From SXXH01 sp041165735 (GTDB lineage Bacteria > Planctomycetota > UBA1135 > GCA-002686595), in assembly GCA_046341775.1 (NCBI GenBank), contig JBKDQQ010000099.1, forward strand, positions 1 through 28,736: a DNA stretch of 28,736 nucleotides, written 5' to 3'. Both the position numbers and the translations under genes were made by a program. The notes beneath the pieces are model-generated. The model worked only from the letters and a program-made list of their open reading frames with translations. It searched no databases and had not been told where the DNA came from. Every line of letters begins with the position of its first letter. Positions within the stretch are counted from its first letter, which is position 1. Positions 1-7,716 of the stretch are shown here, piece after piece.

Positions 1-39
1 GTTGCGTCCAGGCCCCGCAGGTCGCACTCTGCGAGCGCC

Positions 40-1878
40 ATGCGCCCGCACGCCTTGCTCTTCTTCGCCTGCCTCGCCTTGTGCGCCTCGCTGTCCGGCC
101 TCGGTTGCAAGCTGCGACTCGACGATGACGCCGGAACTCCAGCCGCCGTCGTGGACCCTCGACGCGAGTCGGTGGCGGCGTCCCCCGCAGAGGCGGCGCC
201 AGCGCCGCGCGAAGCGGGCTTCTCCTGCGAGTTCGAACTGAGGCCCATCGACGAGGGCGGCGTCCAGCGGGTGCTGGTGCGCGCCACCTACCGCGGCCTG
301 CCGCCCGGCGAGACGCTCGACTTCCTGCTCCCCGACCGCCATTCGTTCGTGCAGCTCGAACCGCGCTGGCACGCGCCTCCGCGCGCCCGAACCGCCGACG
401 GCGTCGACCTGCCGCTCGAGAGCGTGGAGCCGTGGCGCTTGCGCGCGACGAAGGGAACGCGCGACGAGCTCGTGCTCGAGCTCGACATCCGCCTCGACCA
501 TCGCGCGCAGCCCGCGGTCGCGGGGCGCGACGGATACGAGCATCCGGGCGCGTGCACGGACGGCTCGTTGATCCTGTTCGGTTCCGCCTTGTTCCCGCTG
601 CCGGAGTCGCTGCCGCAGGACCGGCCGCTGGCCGCGAAGGTGCGCGTGCGCGACTCGCGCCCGATCACCAGCCCCTGGCCGCGCGCGGAGGATGGCGCTC
701 TCGCGCCCACCGATCCGTGGGCCTTGCAGTCGGACGTGCTGCTCGTCGGGTCCTTCGCCACCACCAGGATCGAGATCGATGGCTCGACGGTGCAGTGCGC
801 CTTCGCGCCGGGCAACGAGCGGCTGCGGTCGATCGTCCCGCCGCTGGTCGAGGCCATCGTGCGCGAGCACTGCCGCCAACTGCGGCGACCGCCCGCGGGG
901 GACTGGCTGTTCCTGTTCAACCCGCCCGAACCCGTGGCCGGCCGTTCGTTGGCGGGCTCGCCCAAGCGCAACTCGATGACGCTCGTCGCCAGCGGCTCGT
1001 TCGCGGCCGGCGAACTCGAGGCCGACCTCGCGCACCTGCTCGCGCACGAGTACCACCACACCTTCGCCACCGCGCGCGGCCCGGGCTTCCAAGGCGCGTT
1101 GCGCTTCGTGGGCGAGGGCTTCACGGATTGGCAGGCGTGGCGCACGGCCCTCGCTTGCGGCGCGATCGACGAAGCGCGCTGGACGCAGGTCGCCGCGAAG
1201 AAGCTCGCCGACGACGCGGCGCTGCGCGAGACCGCGCGTCTGTCGCTGGCGGACGCCGGCGGCATGGCGTTCTTCATGGACAAGGTCGCCTACGAACAGG
1301 TCTACACCTGCGGCTTCGCGCTGGCCTTGGTGCTCGACGCGGAGCTGGCGCGTGCCGGACGACAGGACTTCGACGCCTTCTACCGCGGCCTGCTGGACGA
1401 CATGCCGCAGGACCTCGACGGGTTCCTCGCGCGCGTCGAGTCCGCCACCTCGGCCGAAGCGCGCGGCTGGTTCGAGCGCGCCGTAGGCGGCGTCGGCGGG
1501 TCCGACGCTCTCGGGCGGCTCGCCGCCATCGGCGTGCGCGTCGAGACGCGCACCGGGCCGGCCATCCTGCGCGCGAACCTCGAACCGCTGTCCGGCGACG
1601 AGGCGCGCGGCGGGGTGCGCGTCGTCGACATCGACCCGTCCGACGCCGCCGCCGTGCACGGGCTCGCCGCGCAGGACATCCTCGAGTCCATCGACGGAGT
1701 CGTGGTGCGCACCGTGTCCGAAGCGCGCGCGCGGTGGGGCGACGAGCGCGGCGACACCATCGAGCTGCGCGCACGCCGCGGCGAGCAGGAGTTCAGCATC
1801 GTCATGCCCGCGCCGCGCAAGTCGCGCGCGGTGGATTTCGACGCCCCCGCCTTCCTCGCGCGCATGCGCAAGTCCTGA
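40..1878 (+). CDS. Lipoprotein with M61-like zinc peptidase and C-terminal PDZ domain
   Basis: 612 residues. The N-terminus is a lipoprotein signal: a hydrophobic stretch ending in the lipobox LGC at about residue 23, so the protein is probably membrane anchored outside the cytoplasm. A beta-rich region follows, then a zinc-protease motif HEYHH (H336, E337, H340) and, about 19 residues on, GEGFTDW, whose E359 fits the third zinc ligand of gluzincins such as the M61 (glycyl aminopeptidase) family. Residues about 523-600 form a PDZ domain (GGVRVVDIDP, then GLAAQDILESIDG), the usual M61 partner domain. Known M61 enzymes cut acidic or glycine-rich N-termini; the substrate here is unknown. The start is the first ATG, only 39 bases into the window, and places the signal peptide correctly. 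The following SEC-C gene seems to have its own promoter. Family call is good; exact specificity is not determinable. Confidence 0.85.
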   Translation: MRPHALLFFACLALCASLSGLGCKLRLDDDAGTPAAVVDPRRESVAASPAEAAPAPREAGFSCEFELRPIDEGGVQRVLVRATYRGLPPGETLDFLLPDRHSFVQLEPRWHAPPRARTADGVDLPLESVEPWRLRATKGTRDELVLELDIRLDHRAQPAVAGRDGYEHPGACTDGSLILFGSALFPLPESLPQDRPLAAKVRVRDSRPITSPWPRAEDGALAPTDPWALQSDVLLVGSFATTRIEIDGSTVQCAFAPGNERLRSIVPPLVEAIVREHCRQLRRPPAGDWLFLFNPPEPVAGRSLAGSPKRNSMTLVASGSFAAGELEADLAHLLAHEYHHTFATARGPGFQGALRFVGEGFTDWQAWRTALACGAIDEARWTQVAAKKLADDAALRETARLSLADAGGMAFFMDKVAYEQVYTCGFALALVLDAELARAGRQDFDAFYRGLLDDMPQDLDGFLARVESATSAEARGWFERAVGGVGGSDALGRLAAIGVRVETRTGPAILRANLEPLSGDEARGGVRVVDIDPSDAAAVHGLAAQDILESIDGVVVRTVSEARARWGDERGDTIELRARRGEQEFSIVMPAPRKSRAVDFDAPAFLARMRKS

Positions 1879-1928
1879 GGCCGGGCGATCCGGCGGCGGG
1901 ATCGGCCGCGCGCCCGGCGGAGCGGCGG

Positions 1929-1958
1929 TTCCTGCGCGACCGCGCGCCGCGCTATCCT
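1929..1958 (+). promoter_or_regulatory. Candidate leaderless promoter of the SEC-C gene
   Basis: TATCCT at 1953-1958 resembles a sigma-70 -10 box and lies 9 bases before the ATG at 1968, so transcription would begin at or next to the start codon. The -35 candidate TTCCTG (1929-1934, spacer 18) is weak. No Shine-Dalgarno sequence precedes the ATG. The same TATCCT-N9-ATG layout occurs at 20937 on the other strand. Confidence 0.5.
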
Positions 1959-1967
1959 GTGTGCCCC

Positions 1968-2453
1968 ATGCGCCAAGAGATCACGCTCGACACCGCGGCC
2001 TTCCTCGACTCCAGCCACGCACGCGCCTTGCAGGTCCCGCGCGAGGCGCAGAAGGCCGTGGTCGAGGCCTACCTCTCCTGCTGCTACGAGGAGCTGGGCA
2101 AGGCGCCACGCCTGCTCGACGGCCAGGACGTGCACGGCGTCGTCGGCCACATGCTGCCCGGACGCTTCGCGCGCAAGGATCCGCTCGCGGCGCACGTCCC
2201 GGAGGTGCTGCGCGCGTACTTGGCGCACCTGAACGAGTCGGCGGTGGTGGTCGATTCGTTCGAGCAGCGGCAAGCCCTCGAGCACACGCTCGACGAGTTC
2301 GCGCAAGTGGTCGCCACCGGCGAACACGCGCACCACGGGCACCACGCGCCCCAAAAGCCCTTCGTGCACAACGCCGCCAAGACGGGGCGCAACGATCCGT
2401 GCCCGTGCGGCAGCGGCAAGAAGTTCAAGGCCTGCCACGCGCGCTTGATGTGA
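1968..2453 (+). CDS. SEC-C motif zinc-binding protein
   Basis: 161 residues. The last 22 residues hold a complete SEC-C motif, GRNDPCPCGSGKKFKACH: C145, C147, C156 and H157 would bind one zinc ion, as in the C-terminus of SecA and in many small proteins that contact SecB or nucleic acid. The N-terminal 120 residues are mainly helical and match no family I recognise; a His-rich linker (residues about 118-127) joins the two parts. The start is the ATG 9 bases after the TATCCT box; longer readings of this frame upstream are antisense or shifted copies of the peptidase gene. It follows the lipoprotein gene by 89 bases on the same strand. It may be an adaptor or chaperone-like protein, but the sequence gives no partner. 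Confidence 0.85.
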   Translation: MRQEITLDTAAFLDSSHARALQVPREAQKAVVEAYLSCCYEELGKAPRLLDGQDVHGVVGHMLPGRFARKDPLAAHVPEVLRAYLAHLNESAVVVDSFEQRQALEHTLDEFAQVVATGEHAHHGHHAPQKPFVHNAAKTGRNDPCPCGSGKKFKACHARLM

Positions 2454-2467
2454 GCGCCGCGCGCATC

Positions 2468-2483
2468 GTCAAATAAATTTGAC
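2468..2483. repeat. Palindromic site A, GTCAA-N6-TTGAC
   Basis: GTCAAATAAATTTGAC is a perfect 7+2+7 dyad, 15 bases after the SEC-C stop codon and conspicuously AT-rich in its surroundings. It is followed by AA, as are copies B (10490) and D (25673). It is the only one of the four copies outside a coding region and the most symmetrical. Confidence 0.85.
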
Positions 2484-2899
2484 AAACGCCCGAACTGCCG
2501 CGTCTGCCGTCGCGCCCGGCGCGGCGAGGCCGATGCGGGCACTCCGCGCTGGCGAAGGCCGCCCGCCGCCGGGCCGGAAGGGAGCGCCTCAGGCCGCCCG
2601 CGCCCGTCGCAGGCCCCGGGTCCCGCCGGCGACTTGCTTCCCGCTGGCCATGTGGGGGGGGCGAAGGACGAATCCGGGCGCTCGCTCGGCGCCTCGGACC
2701 GGAACGGGCGCCGCGACCCCCCTCACCCGGGCAAGCGGAGCGAGGCGGGAACAGGAAAGACCTTCCGTCCGTCATGGATGGACGGGTCGGGGGAATCCCT
2801 TGCCCGTCCCCCACGCGAGCGCCTTCCGGCTGCACAATGAAGGGCCGGCCGTCGCCCGGCACCGGCCGGCGCCCGCCCACTCCCGGCACCAACCATCCC
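2484..2899. other. Non-coding stretch upstream of the propeller gene
   Basis: About 415 bases with no convincing gene; the frames open here have compositions typical of shadows. It contains short dyads such as CCGTCC..GGACGG (around 2766-2786) and the AT-rich string GCACAATGAA at 2832-2841, which recurs at 7680. I see no riboswitch or RNA family that I recognise. It must hold the promoter of the downstream gene, but I cannot place it firmly. Confidence 0.5.
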
Positions 2900-5512
2900 A
2901 TGACCCTCCTCCGCACGAGCGCCCTCGCGGCCTTGGCCTGCGCCTTCGCCTCCTCCGCCGCCGCTCACGACGGCGATCCGAAGCTTCTCTGGCGCCAACC
3001 AGCTCGCCAAGGACCCGGCTTCCAGAACCAGCTCTTCGCCCGCGCCTTGGCGAGCGGAGCGTCGACCGCGCAGTTCCAGGCGGGCCTCGACTTCCCGCGC
3101 AACAACGTGACTTTGCTCGCGTGGATGCCGCTGTCGACCTTCGGCGTGCCCTCTGGAGGCAACGGCAACAGCTGCTTCGGCTACACCTCGCCGTCGGGCC
3201 GCGAGTACGCCATCTTCGGCCACTCGAACGGCACGGCCTTCGTCGAGATCACCAACCCGGGCGCGCCGGTGGTCGTGGCGAACCTCTCCGGTCCGCAGAG
3301 CTTGTGGCGCGACATGCGCGTCTACCAGAGCTGGTGCTACGCCGGCAGCGAAGGCGGCTCGGGCATCCAGGTGTTCAACATGTCGCAGATCGACAGCGGC
3401 ATCGTGACCTTGGCGAACACGATCACGACCGGCGGCGACGCGCGCACCCACACGTTGGAGATCAACACGCAGTCGGGCTTCCTCTATCGCGCGGGCGGCG
3501 GCAGCAACGGACTGCGCATCTACGACCTGCGCACGACGCCGCAGAACCCGCAGTACGTCGGCGGCTGGTTCGACCGCTACGTCCACGAGGCGCAGGTCGT
3601 GACCTACCCCACCGGAGGCCCCGGCGGCGGTCCGCGCGAGCTCGCCATCTGCTGCGGCGGATTGAACGGCGGCTTCGCCGACGTGGGCATCGACATCGTC
3701 GACGTGACCAACAAGGCGGCGCCCGTGTCCTTGGCGCACATCGCCTATCCCAATCCGGGCTTCTCGCACCAGGCGTGGCTGTCGCCCGATCGCACGCGGC
3801 TCTACCACAACGACGAGACGGACAACCGGCCGTACACGCGCGTGTTCGACGCCACGGGGCTCGCGAACGCCACGCCGACCTTGACCTACCTCGGCGAGTT
3901 CCAGAACGGCACGACCGTCGACCACAACATCTACACCAAGGGCACCTACCTGTACGAATCGAACTACAGGAGCGGCTTGCGCGTGTTCGACACCGCCAGC
4001 GGCGCGACCACGCCGACCTTGGTGGCGAACTTCGACACGTACCCCGAGGACGACGCGGGCGGCTACAACGGGCTCTGGAACAACTACCCGTACTTCCCGA
4101 GCGGCACGGTGATCGGCAGCGACATCGAGCGCGGCTTGTTCGTGTGGTGGGTCGGCGCTCCGCCGATCACCTTCAGCTACGCCGCCGGCTCCGCGCCGAC
4201 CAGCTTGCGCCCGGGTGGCCAATCGGTCGCGTTGCAGATCGGAGAGAGCACGCCGGGACAGTTGCTCGCCGGCTCCGCCACCGTCTACATCGACACGGGC
4301 GCGGGCTTCCAGGCGCAACCGCTGGTGCAGAACGCCAACGGCCAATGGGTGGCGAACTTCCCGGCCACTCCGTGCGGCACGCAAGTGCGTTGGTACATGT
4401 CGGCCCAGAGCACGAACGGCGTGACCTGGTTCCATCCGGAAGGCGCGCCCGGCAATGTGTTCGAGGCCGTGTCCTCCTACGGTTCGACGGCGATCGTGAC
4501 CGACGCCTTCGAAGCGGCCAGCGGCTGGACCGGCGGCGTGACTGGCGACACGGCGGCGGCGGGTACTTGGGTGCGCGTCGATCCGGTCGGCACCTCTGCC
4601 CAGCCCGAGGACGACCACTCGACGACCGGCACGCTCTGCTGGGTCACCGGCCAGGGAGTCGCCGGCGGCGCCGTCGGCGCGGCGGACGTCGATGGCGGCT
4701 ACACGACGCTCCAGTCGCCGCGCTTCAACCTCGCGTCCAGCCCCAACGCCATCGTTTCGTATTGGCGCTGGTACTCGAACAGCCAAGGCGCCGCCCCCAA
4801 CGCCGACGTGTTCACCGTCGACGTGTCGAACAACGACGGCGCCACTTGGGTCAACGCCGAGACGGTCGGCCCCGCCGGCGCGCAGACCGCCGGTGGCTGG
4901 TACTTCCACCAGTTCCGCGTGGCCGACTTCGTCGCGCCGAGCGCCACCGTGCGCGTGCGCTTCCGCGCCGACGACGCCGGTTCGGGCTCCGTGATCGAAG
5001 CGGCCGTCGACGACTTCCGCATCGACGACACGGCTTGCAGCGGCTACGCCGCCTTCTGCTTCGGCGACGGCAGCGGCATCGCCTGCCCGTGCGGCAACGC
5101 CGGCGCGACGGGACGCGGTTGCGCCAACTCGACCGGCTCCGGCGCGCTGCTCGCGGGCAGCGGCGTCGCCAGCATCGCGGCCGACAGCCTCAACCTCTCC
5201 GCGAGCAGCATGCCCGCGACGGTGTCGGCGTTGTACTTCCAAGGCACGTCGCAAGCCGCCAGCGGCATGGGCACCGCCTTCGGCGACGGCCTGCGCTGCG
5301 CCAGCGGCTCGGTCGTGCGCCTCGGCACGCGCACGGCGAGCGCCGGCGCCGCCACCTACCCGAGCTTGGGCGACCTGCCGGTGTCGGTGCGCGGCGCGGT
5401 CCCCGCCGGCGCCACGCGCACGTACCAGGTCTGGTACCGCAATGCCGCCGCGTTCTGCACCAGCGACACCTTCAACCTGACCAACGGCCTGGTGGTGACT
5501 TGGGCGCCCTGA
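2900..5512 (+). CDS. Secreted choice-of-anchor B type beta-propeller protein
   Basis: 870 residues. A Sec signal peptide (residues 1-23, cleavage after the AAA before HDGD) precedes a beta-propeller region (about 60-430) with LVIVP-like blades (phrases such as FVEITNPGAPVVVANL and IDIVDVTNKAAPVSLAHI), matching choice-of-anchor B family proteins. Residues about 535-711 look like a carbohydrate-binding or MAM-like jelly roll (DAFEAASGW to AAVDDFRI). From C713 to the end is a separate Cys-containing module (CFGDGSG, CPCGN, GCANS, FGDGLRC, FNLTNGL) that I know as a recurrent C-terminal domain of secreted proteins in some Planctomycetota, perhaps for surface attachment. The start at 2900 was chosen because it begins the signal peptide; the open frame extends to 2774. 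The function is likely extracellular or cell surface, with no enzymatic residues seen. Confidence 0.88.
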   Translation: MTLLRTSALAALACAFASSAAAHDGDPKLLWRQPARQGPGFQNQLFARALASGASTAQFQAGLDFPRNNVTLLAWMPLSTFGVPSGGNGNSCFGYTSPSGREYAIFGHSNGTAFVEITNPGAPVVVANLSGPQSLWRDMRVYQSWCYAGSEGGSGIQVFNMSQIDSGIVTLANTITTGGDARTHTLEINTQSGFLYRAGGGSNGLRIYDLRTTPQNPQYVGGWFDRYVHEAQVVTYPTGGPGGGPRELAICCGGLNGGFADVGIDIVDVTNKAAPVSLAHIAYPNPGFSHQAWLSPDRTRLYHNDETDNRPYTRVFDATGLANATPTLTYLGEFQNGTTVDHNIYTKGTYLYESNYRSGLRVFDTASGATTPTLVANFDTYPEDDAGGYNGLWNNYPYFPSGTVIGSDIERGLFVWWVGAPPITFSYAAGSAPTSLRPGGQSVALQIGESTPGQLLAGSATVYIDTGAGFQAQPLVQNANGQWVANFPATPCGTQVRWYMSAQSTNGVTWFHPEGAPGNVFEAVSSYGSTAIVTDAFEAASGWTGGVTGDTAAAGTWVRVDPVGTSAQPEDDHSTTGTLCWVTGQGVAGGAVGAADVDGGYTTLQSPRFNLASSPNAIVSYWRWYSNSQGAAPNADVFTVDVSNNDGATWVNAETVGPAGAQTAGGWYFHQFRVADFVAPSATVRVRFRADDAGSGSVIEAAVDDFRIDDTACSGYAAFCFGDGSGIACPCGNAGATGRGCANSTGSGALLAGSGVASIAADSLNLSASSMPATVSALYFQGTSQAASGMGTAFGDGLRCASGSVVRLGTRTASAGAATYPSLGDLPVSVRGAVPAGATRTYQVWYRNAAAFCTSDTFNLTNGLVVTWAP

Positions 5513-5527
5513 CGAGGCGCGTTGCGT

Positions 5528-5546
5528 AGCGGGGATTCTCCCCGCT
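5528..5546 (+). terminator. Hairpin after the propeller gene
   Basis: AGCGGGGA (5528-5535) and TCCCCGCT (5539-5546) form a perfect 8-bp stem with a 3-base loop, 15 bases after the stop codon. There is no T-run, as often seen in high-GC terminators. Confidence 0.65.
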
Positions 5547-5606
5547 CCCATGGATGGCGGCTGGACGCGCCCTGCGCGGCCAGCCGCGCTCTTTTGGGCG
5601 CGCCAA

Positions 5607-5699
5607 TTGTGCTCAATTCCTTGCCAAGCATTAATTTGCAGCACCGCTCGGCGATTTCAGGCACAGCCCTAACAAAACACAAAACAACGCGTTAGACTG
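5607..5699 (+). promoter_or_regulatory. Promoter region of dinB with a CTAAC/GTTAG dyad
   Basis: This is an AT-rich island. TTGTGC (5607-5612) and ATTAAT (5630-5635), 17 bases apart, are a possible promoter. Nearer the gene, CAGCCCTAAC (5664-5673) and GTTAGACTG (5691-5699) form an imperfect inverted repeat around an A-rich spacer. GTTAGGCTG recurs upstream of dnaE2 at 8676. TAGACT could itself be a -10 box for a short leader. The role is inferred. Confidence 0.4.
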
Positions 5700-5715
5700 C
5701 GCTTCGTGGTGCTCG

Positions 5716-7275
5716 ATGCCGTTCCCCGACGATCAGGCACTCCCCGCCGCGGCCGAATGGCCGGATTCGGACCAAGGCGGATCGGGGAACGGCACGAGCG
5801 CCCGACCTGCCGGCACGCGACCCGCCTGCGCGCGCGCGCCTGATTCGTCCGCCGGCGGCGACCGCCTCCCATCGCCTTCGAGCAACGCAGCCACCGGTCG
5901 CGATGGACGCCTGCCGCCCAAGACGCCGCGCGTCCTTCACCTCGATGTCGATGCGTTCCTCGCCTCCGTCGAGCAAGCCTTGCACCCCAAGCTGCGCGGA
6001 CTGCCGGTGATCGTCGGCGGACTGCCGCACGAGCGCAACCTCGTCATGTCGTGCTCCTACGAGGCGCGAGCCGTGGGCGTGCGGCCAGGCATGCGCCTTG
6101 CCGAAGCAGCGCGCCTGTGCCCGCGCGGCGTGTTCCGTCGCGGCGATTCGCAAGCCGCCGCCACCGTGCGCGCGCGCATCGCCGAGTTGCTCGCGGCCCT
6201 CTCGCCACGCGTGGAAGTCGCCTCCATCGACGACTTCTTCGTCGATCTGGCCGGCACGGCGCGCGCCATCGGACCGGCCTTCGAAGCCGCCGAGCGCGCG
6301 CGCGCGCGGATCCGCGCCGAAGTCGAGGTGCCCGTGACCATCGGCATCGCCACGACCAAGAGCCTCGCGCGCATCGCCGGCAAGTTGGCCAAGCCCGGCG
6401 GCATCGCCGAGATCCTCCCCGGCCACGAACGCGCGTTCCTGCACCACTTGCCGCTCGAGCACCTGCCCGGCGCGGGTGGACGCCTGGGCACGGAGTTGCT
6501 GCGCCTCGGCTTGCGCACGGCTGGCGACCTGGCCTTGGTGCCGCGCGAGGTGCTGTGGACCACCTTCGGCCACGCCGGATTGGCGCTGCAATCCCGCGCC
6601 TTGGGGCACGACGACGACCAGGTCGAGCCCAGTTGGAGCTTCCTGCCCGACGGTACGCGCGTCGAGCGGCCACCGCGCACGCTGCGCCGCGACTCGACCT
6701 TCGAGCCGGAGGAAGGCCGACGCGAGATCGTCGAGGCCATGCTCGCGTACTTGACGGAGCGCGCCGCCCATCGGTTGCGCGAGTGGCGCGTCGTCGCGCG
6801 CGGCTTGGTCGTGCGCCTGCAGCACGTGGACACGCGCTTGCGTGGCGGCCACGCCGACGACGCCCACAACCTGGCCGAGGCGCGCACCAAGCTGTCGCCG
6901 CCGAGTTCGTCCACCGACGCGCTGTCGCGCCACGCCATGGCGCTGCTGCGCTCGCTCCCCCGCCGCCGCGCCTTGGTCAAGCGCGTGGGCCTCGAGCTGA
7001 CCGGCCTGGAGCGCCAGCACGCCCGCCAAGGACTGCTGTTCGACCCGGATCTCCTCGACGCACCGACCGAACCCGCCGCGCCGACCAGCCCCCCCGCACC
7101 CGAAGGAGGGGTGGCGCGGGAGGAGCGGCAACGGCGGTTGGACGAGGCGCTTGATCGATTGCGCCAGCGGCATGGGTTCGGGGGGGTGCTGCGCGGGAGC
7201 AGTTGGTTGTTGGCGGAGGGGAGGGAGAGGACGAGGGATGGGTTTGTGTTGAGGACGCCGTCGCTGAACCAGTGA
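5716..7275 (+). CDS. dinB: Y-family DNA polymerase, DinB/Pol IV type, with leucine steric gate
   Basis: 519 residues; a translesion DNA polymerase. The palm begins near residue 72 with HLDVDAFLASVEQ; metal-binding D77 is present. The second acidic pair is SIDD (D172, D173), so the usual Glu of the DinB triad is Asp. The position five residues after D77, normally Phe or Tyr and blocking ribonucleotides, is L82. The fingers YEARAVGVRPGM and the helix-hairpin-helix region IATTKSLARIAGKLAKPGG are clear. QGLLF (438-442) is a good beta-clamp-binding motif, followed by a helical tail. Because the catalytic acids are kept it is a DinB rather than an inactive ImuB. The first 70 residues are low complexity and absent from most relatives; no in-frame later ATG rescues a shorter start. 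The last 55 codons use AGG, CGG and GGG far more than the rest. A DnaE2-type polymerase lies 1.6 kb downstream. Confidence 0.92.
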   Translation: MPFPDDQALPAAAEWPDSDQGGSGNGTSARPAGTRPACARAPDSSAGGDRLPSPSSNAATGRDGRLPPKTPRVLHLDVDAFLASVEQALHPKLRGLPVIVGGLPHERNLVMSCSYEARAVGVRPGMRLAEAARLCPRGVFRRGDSQAAATVRARIAELLAALSPRVEVASIDDFFVDLAGTARAIGPAFEAAERARARIRAEVEVPVTIGIATTKSLARIAGKLAKPGGIAEILPGHERAFLHHLPLEHLPGAGGRLGTELLRLGLRTAGDLALVPREVLWTTFGHAGLALQSRALGHDDDQVEPSWSFLPDGTRVERPPRTLRRDSTFEPEEGRREIVEAMLAYLTERAAHRLREWRVVARGLVVRLQHVDTRLRGGHADDAHNLAEARTKLSPPSSSTDALSRHAMALLRSLPRRRALVKRVGLELTGLERQHARQGLLFDPDLLDAPTEPAAPTSPPAPEGGVAREERQRRLDEALDRLRQRHGFGGVLRGSSWLLAEGRERTRDGFVLRTPSLNQ

Positions 7276-7704
7276 CCGATGCTGGCCCCGATCGTTGTGC
7301 GAGACTTGGCTTGGATCCGCCGGTCTTGGGGCAAGAAATCGGGCTTGGTTGCGCCGGGCGGGCAGTCGCGAGCGTCCAGTTTGGTGAGAGACTCGACTTC
7401 GGCTCGCCAGGCCGAGGGTTGGAGCCGCCGGCTGCCCCCAGAACGGCGATGGCGCTCGCTGCAAGGCAGCGGCTGCTTCGCCGGGCGACTGACGCGTCGG
7501 CGAGCCGCTGCGCACACGAACTCGAGAGGCCGGGGGGCCTCGCAACCCGCTGAAAGGAGCACTGGAAGGACCAGCGTCGACGAGACCGACTGCAAGCCCC
7601 GTGGAACGACCACGCGCCCAATCCGATGGGCGCCAATCGCCGGCAGGACGCCGACGAGCTTCCTCGCGCCCATGGTCGCGCACAATGAAAGGGGCCAGCA
7701 TCGG
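7276..7704. other. Non-coding stretch between dinB and the EamA gene
   Basis: About 430 bases without a gene I can support; the frames open on both strands lack family features. It holds a perfect 7-bp inverted repeat GCGCCCA/TGGGCGC (7614-7633, 6-base loop) that could terminate transcription, and a second copy of the GCACAATGAA string at 7680-7689. Otherwise nothing is recognisable. Confidence 0.5.
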
Positions 7705-7710
7705 TATCCT
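7705..7710 (+). promoter_or_regulatory. TATCCT -10 box of the EamA gene
   Basis: TATCCT ends 6 bases before the in-frame GTG at 7717, echoing the boxes at 1953 and 20937. No convincing -35 was found. If used, the transcript is leaderless or nearly so, and this decides the GTG start. Confidence 0.45.
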
Positions 7711-7716
7711 CACTCC

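Noticed and set aside
288..1283. Long minus-strand frames over the peptidase gene, and similar long antisense or shifted frames over most genes
   Set aside because: High GC removes stop codons in all frames; these are Arg/Ala/Pro-rich, have no family motifs and overlap genes with clear domains.
2480..2485. TTGACA within palindromes A, B and D as a -35 promoter box
   Set aside because: No -10-like box follows at 16-18 bases in any copy, two copies are deep inside genes, and the dyad symmetry explains TTGAC.
2484..2899. Riboswitch or structured RNA before the propeller gene
   Set aside because: Short dyads exist but no arrangement matching a class I know; GC-rich DNA gives such dyads by chance.
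5716..7275. Calling the Y-family gene imuB because dnaE2 is close
   Set aside because: ImuB proteins lack the catalytic acids; here D77, D172 and D173 remain, with the standard DinB layout and clamp motif.
7203..7685. Frames in the dinB-EamA gap, including a minus-strand one with a lipobox-like LLSAGC
   Set aside because: The lipobox likeness is short and not at a proper N-terminus, the frame continues antisense through all of dinB, and nothing else supports coding.
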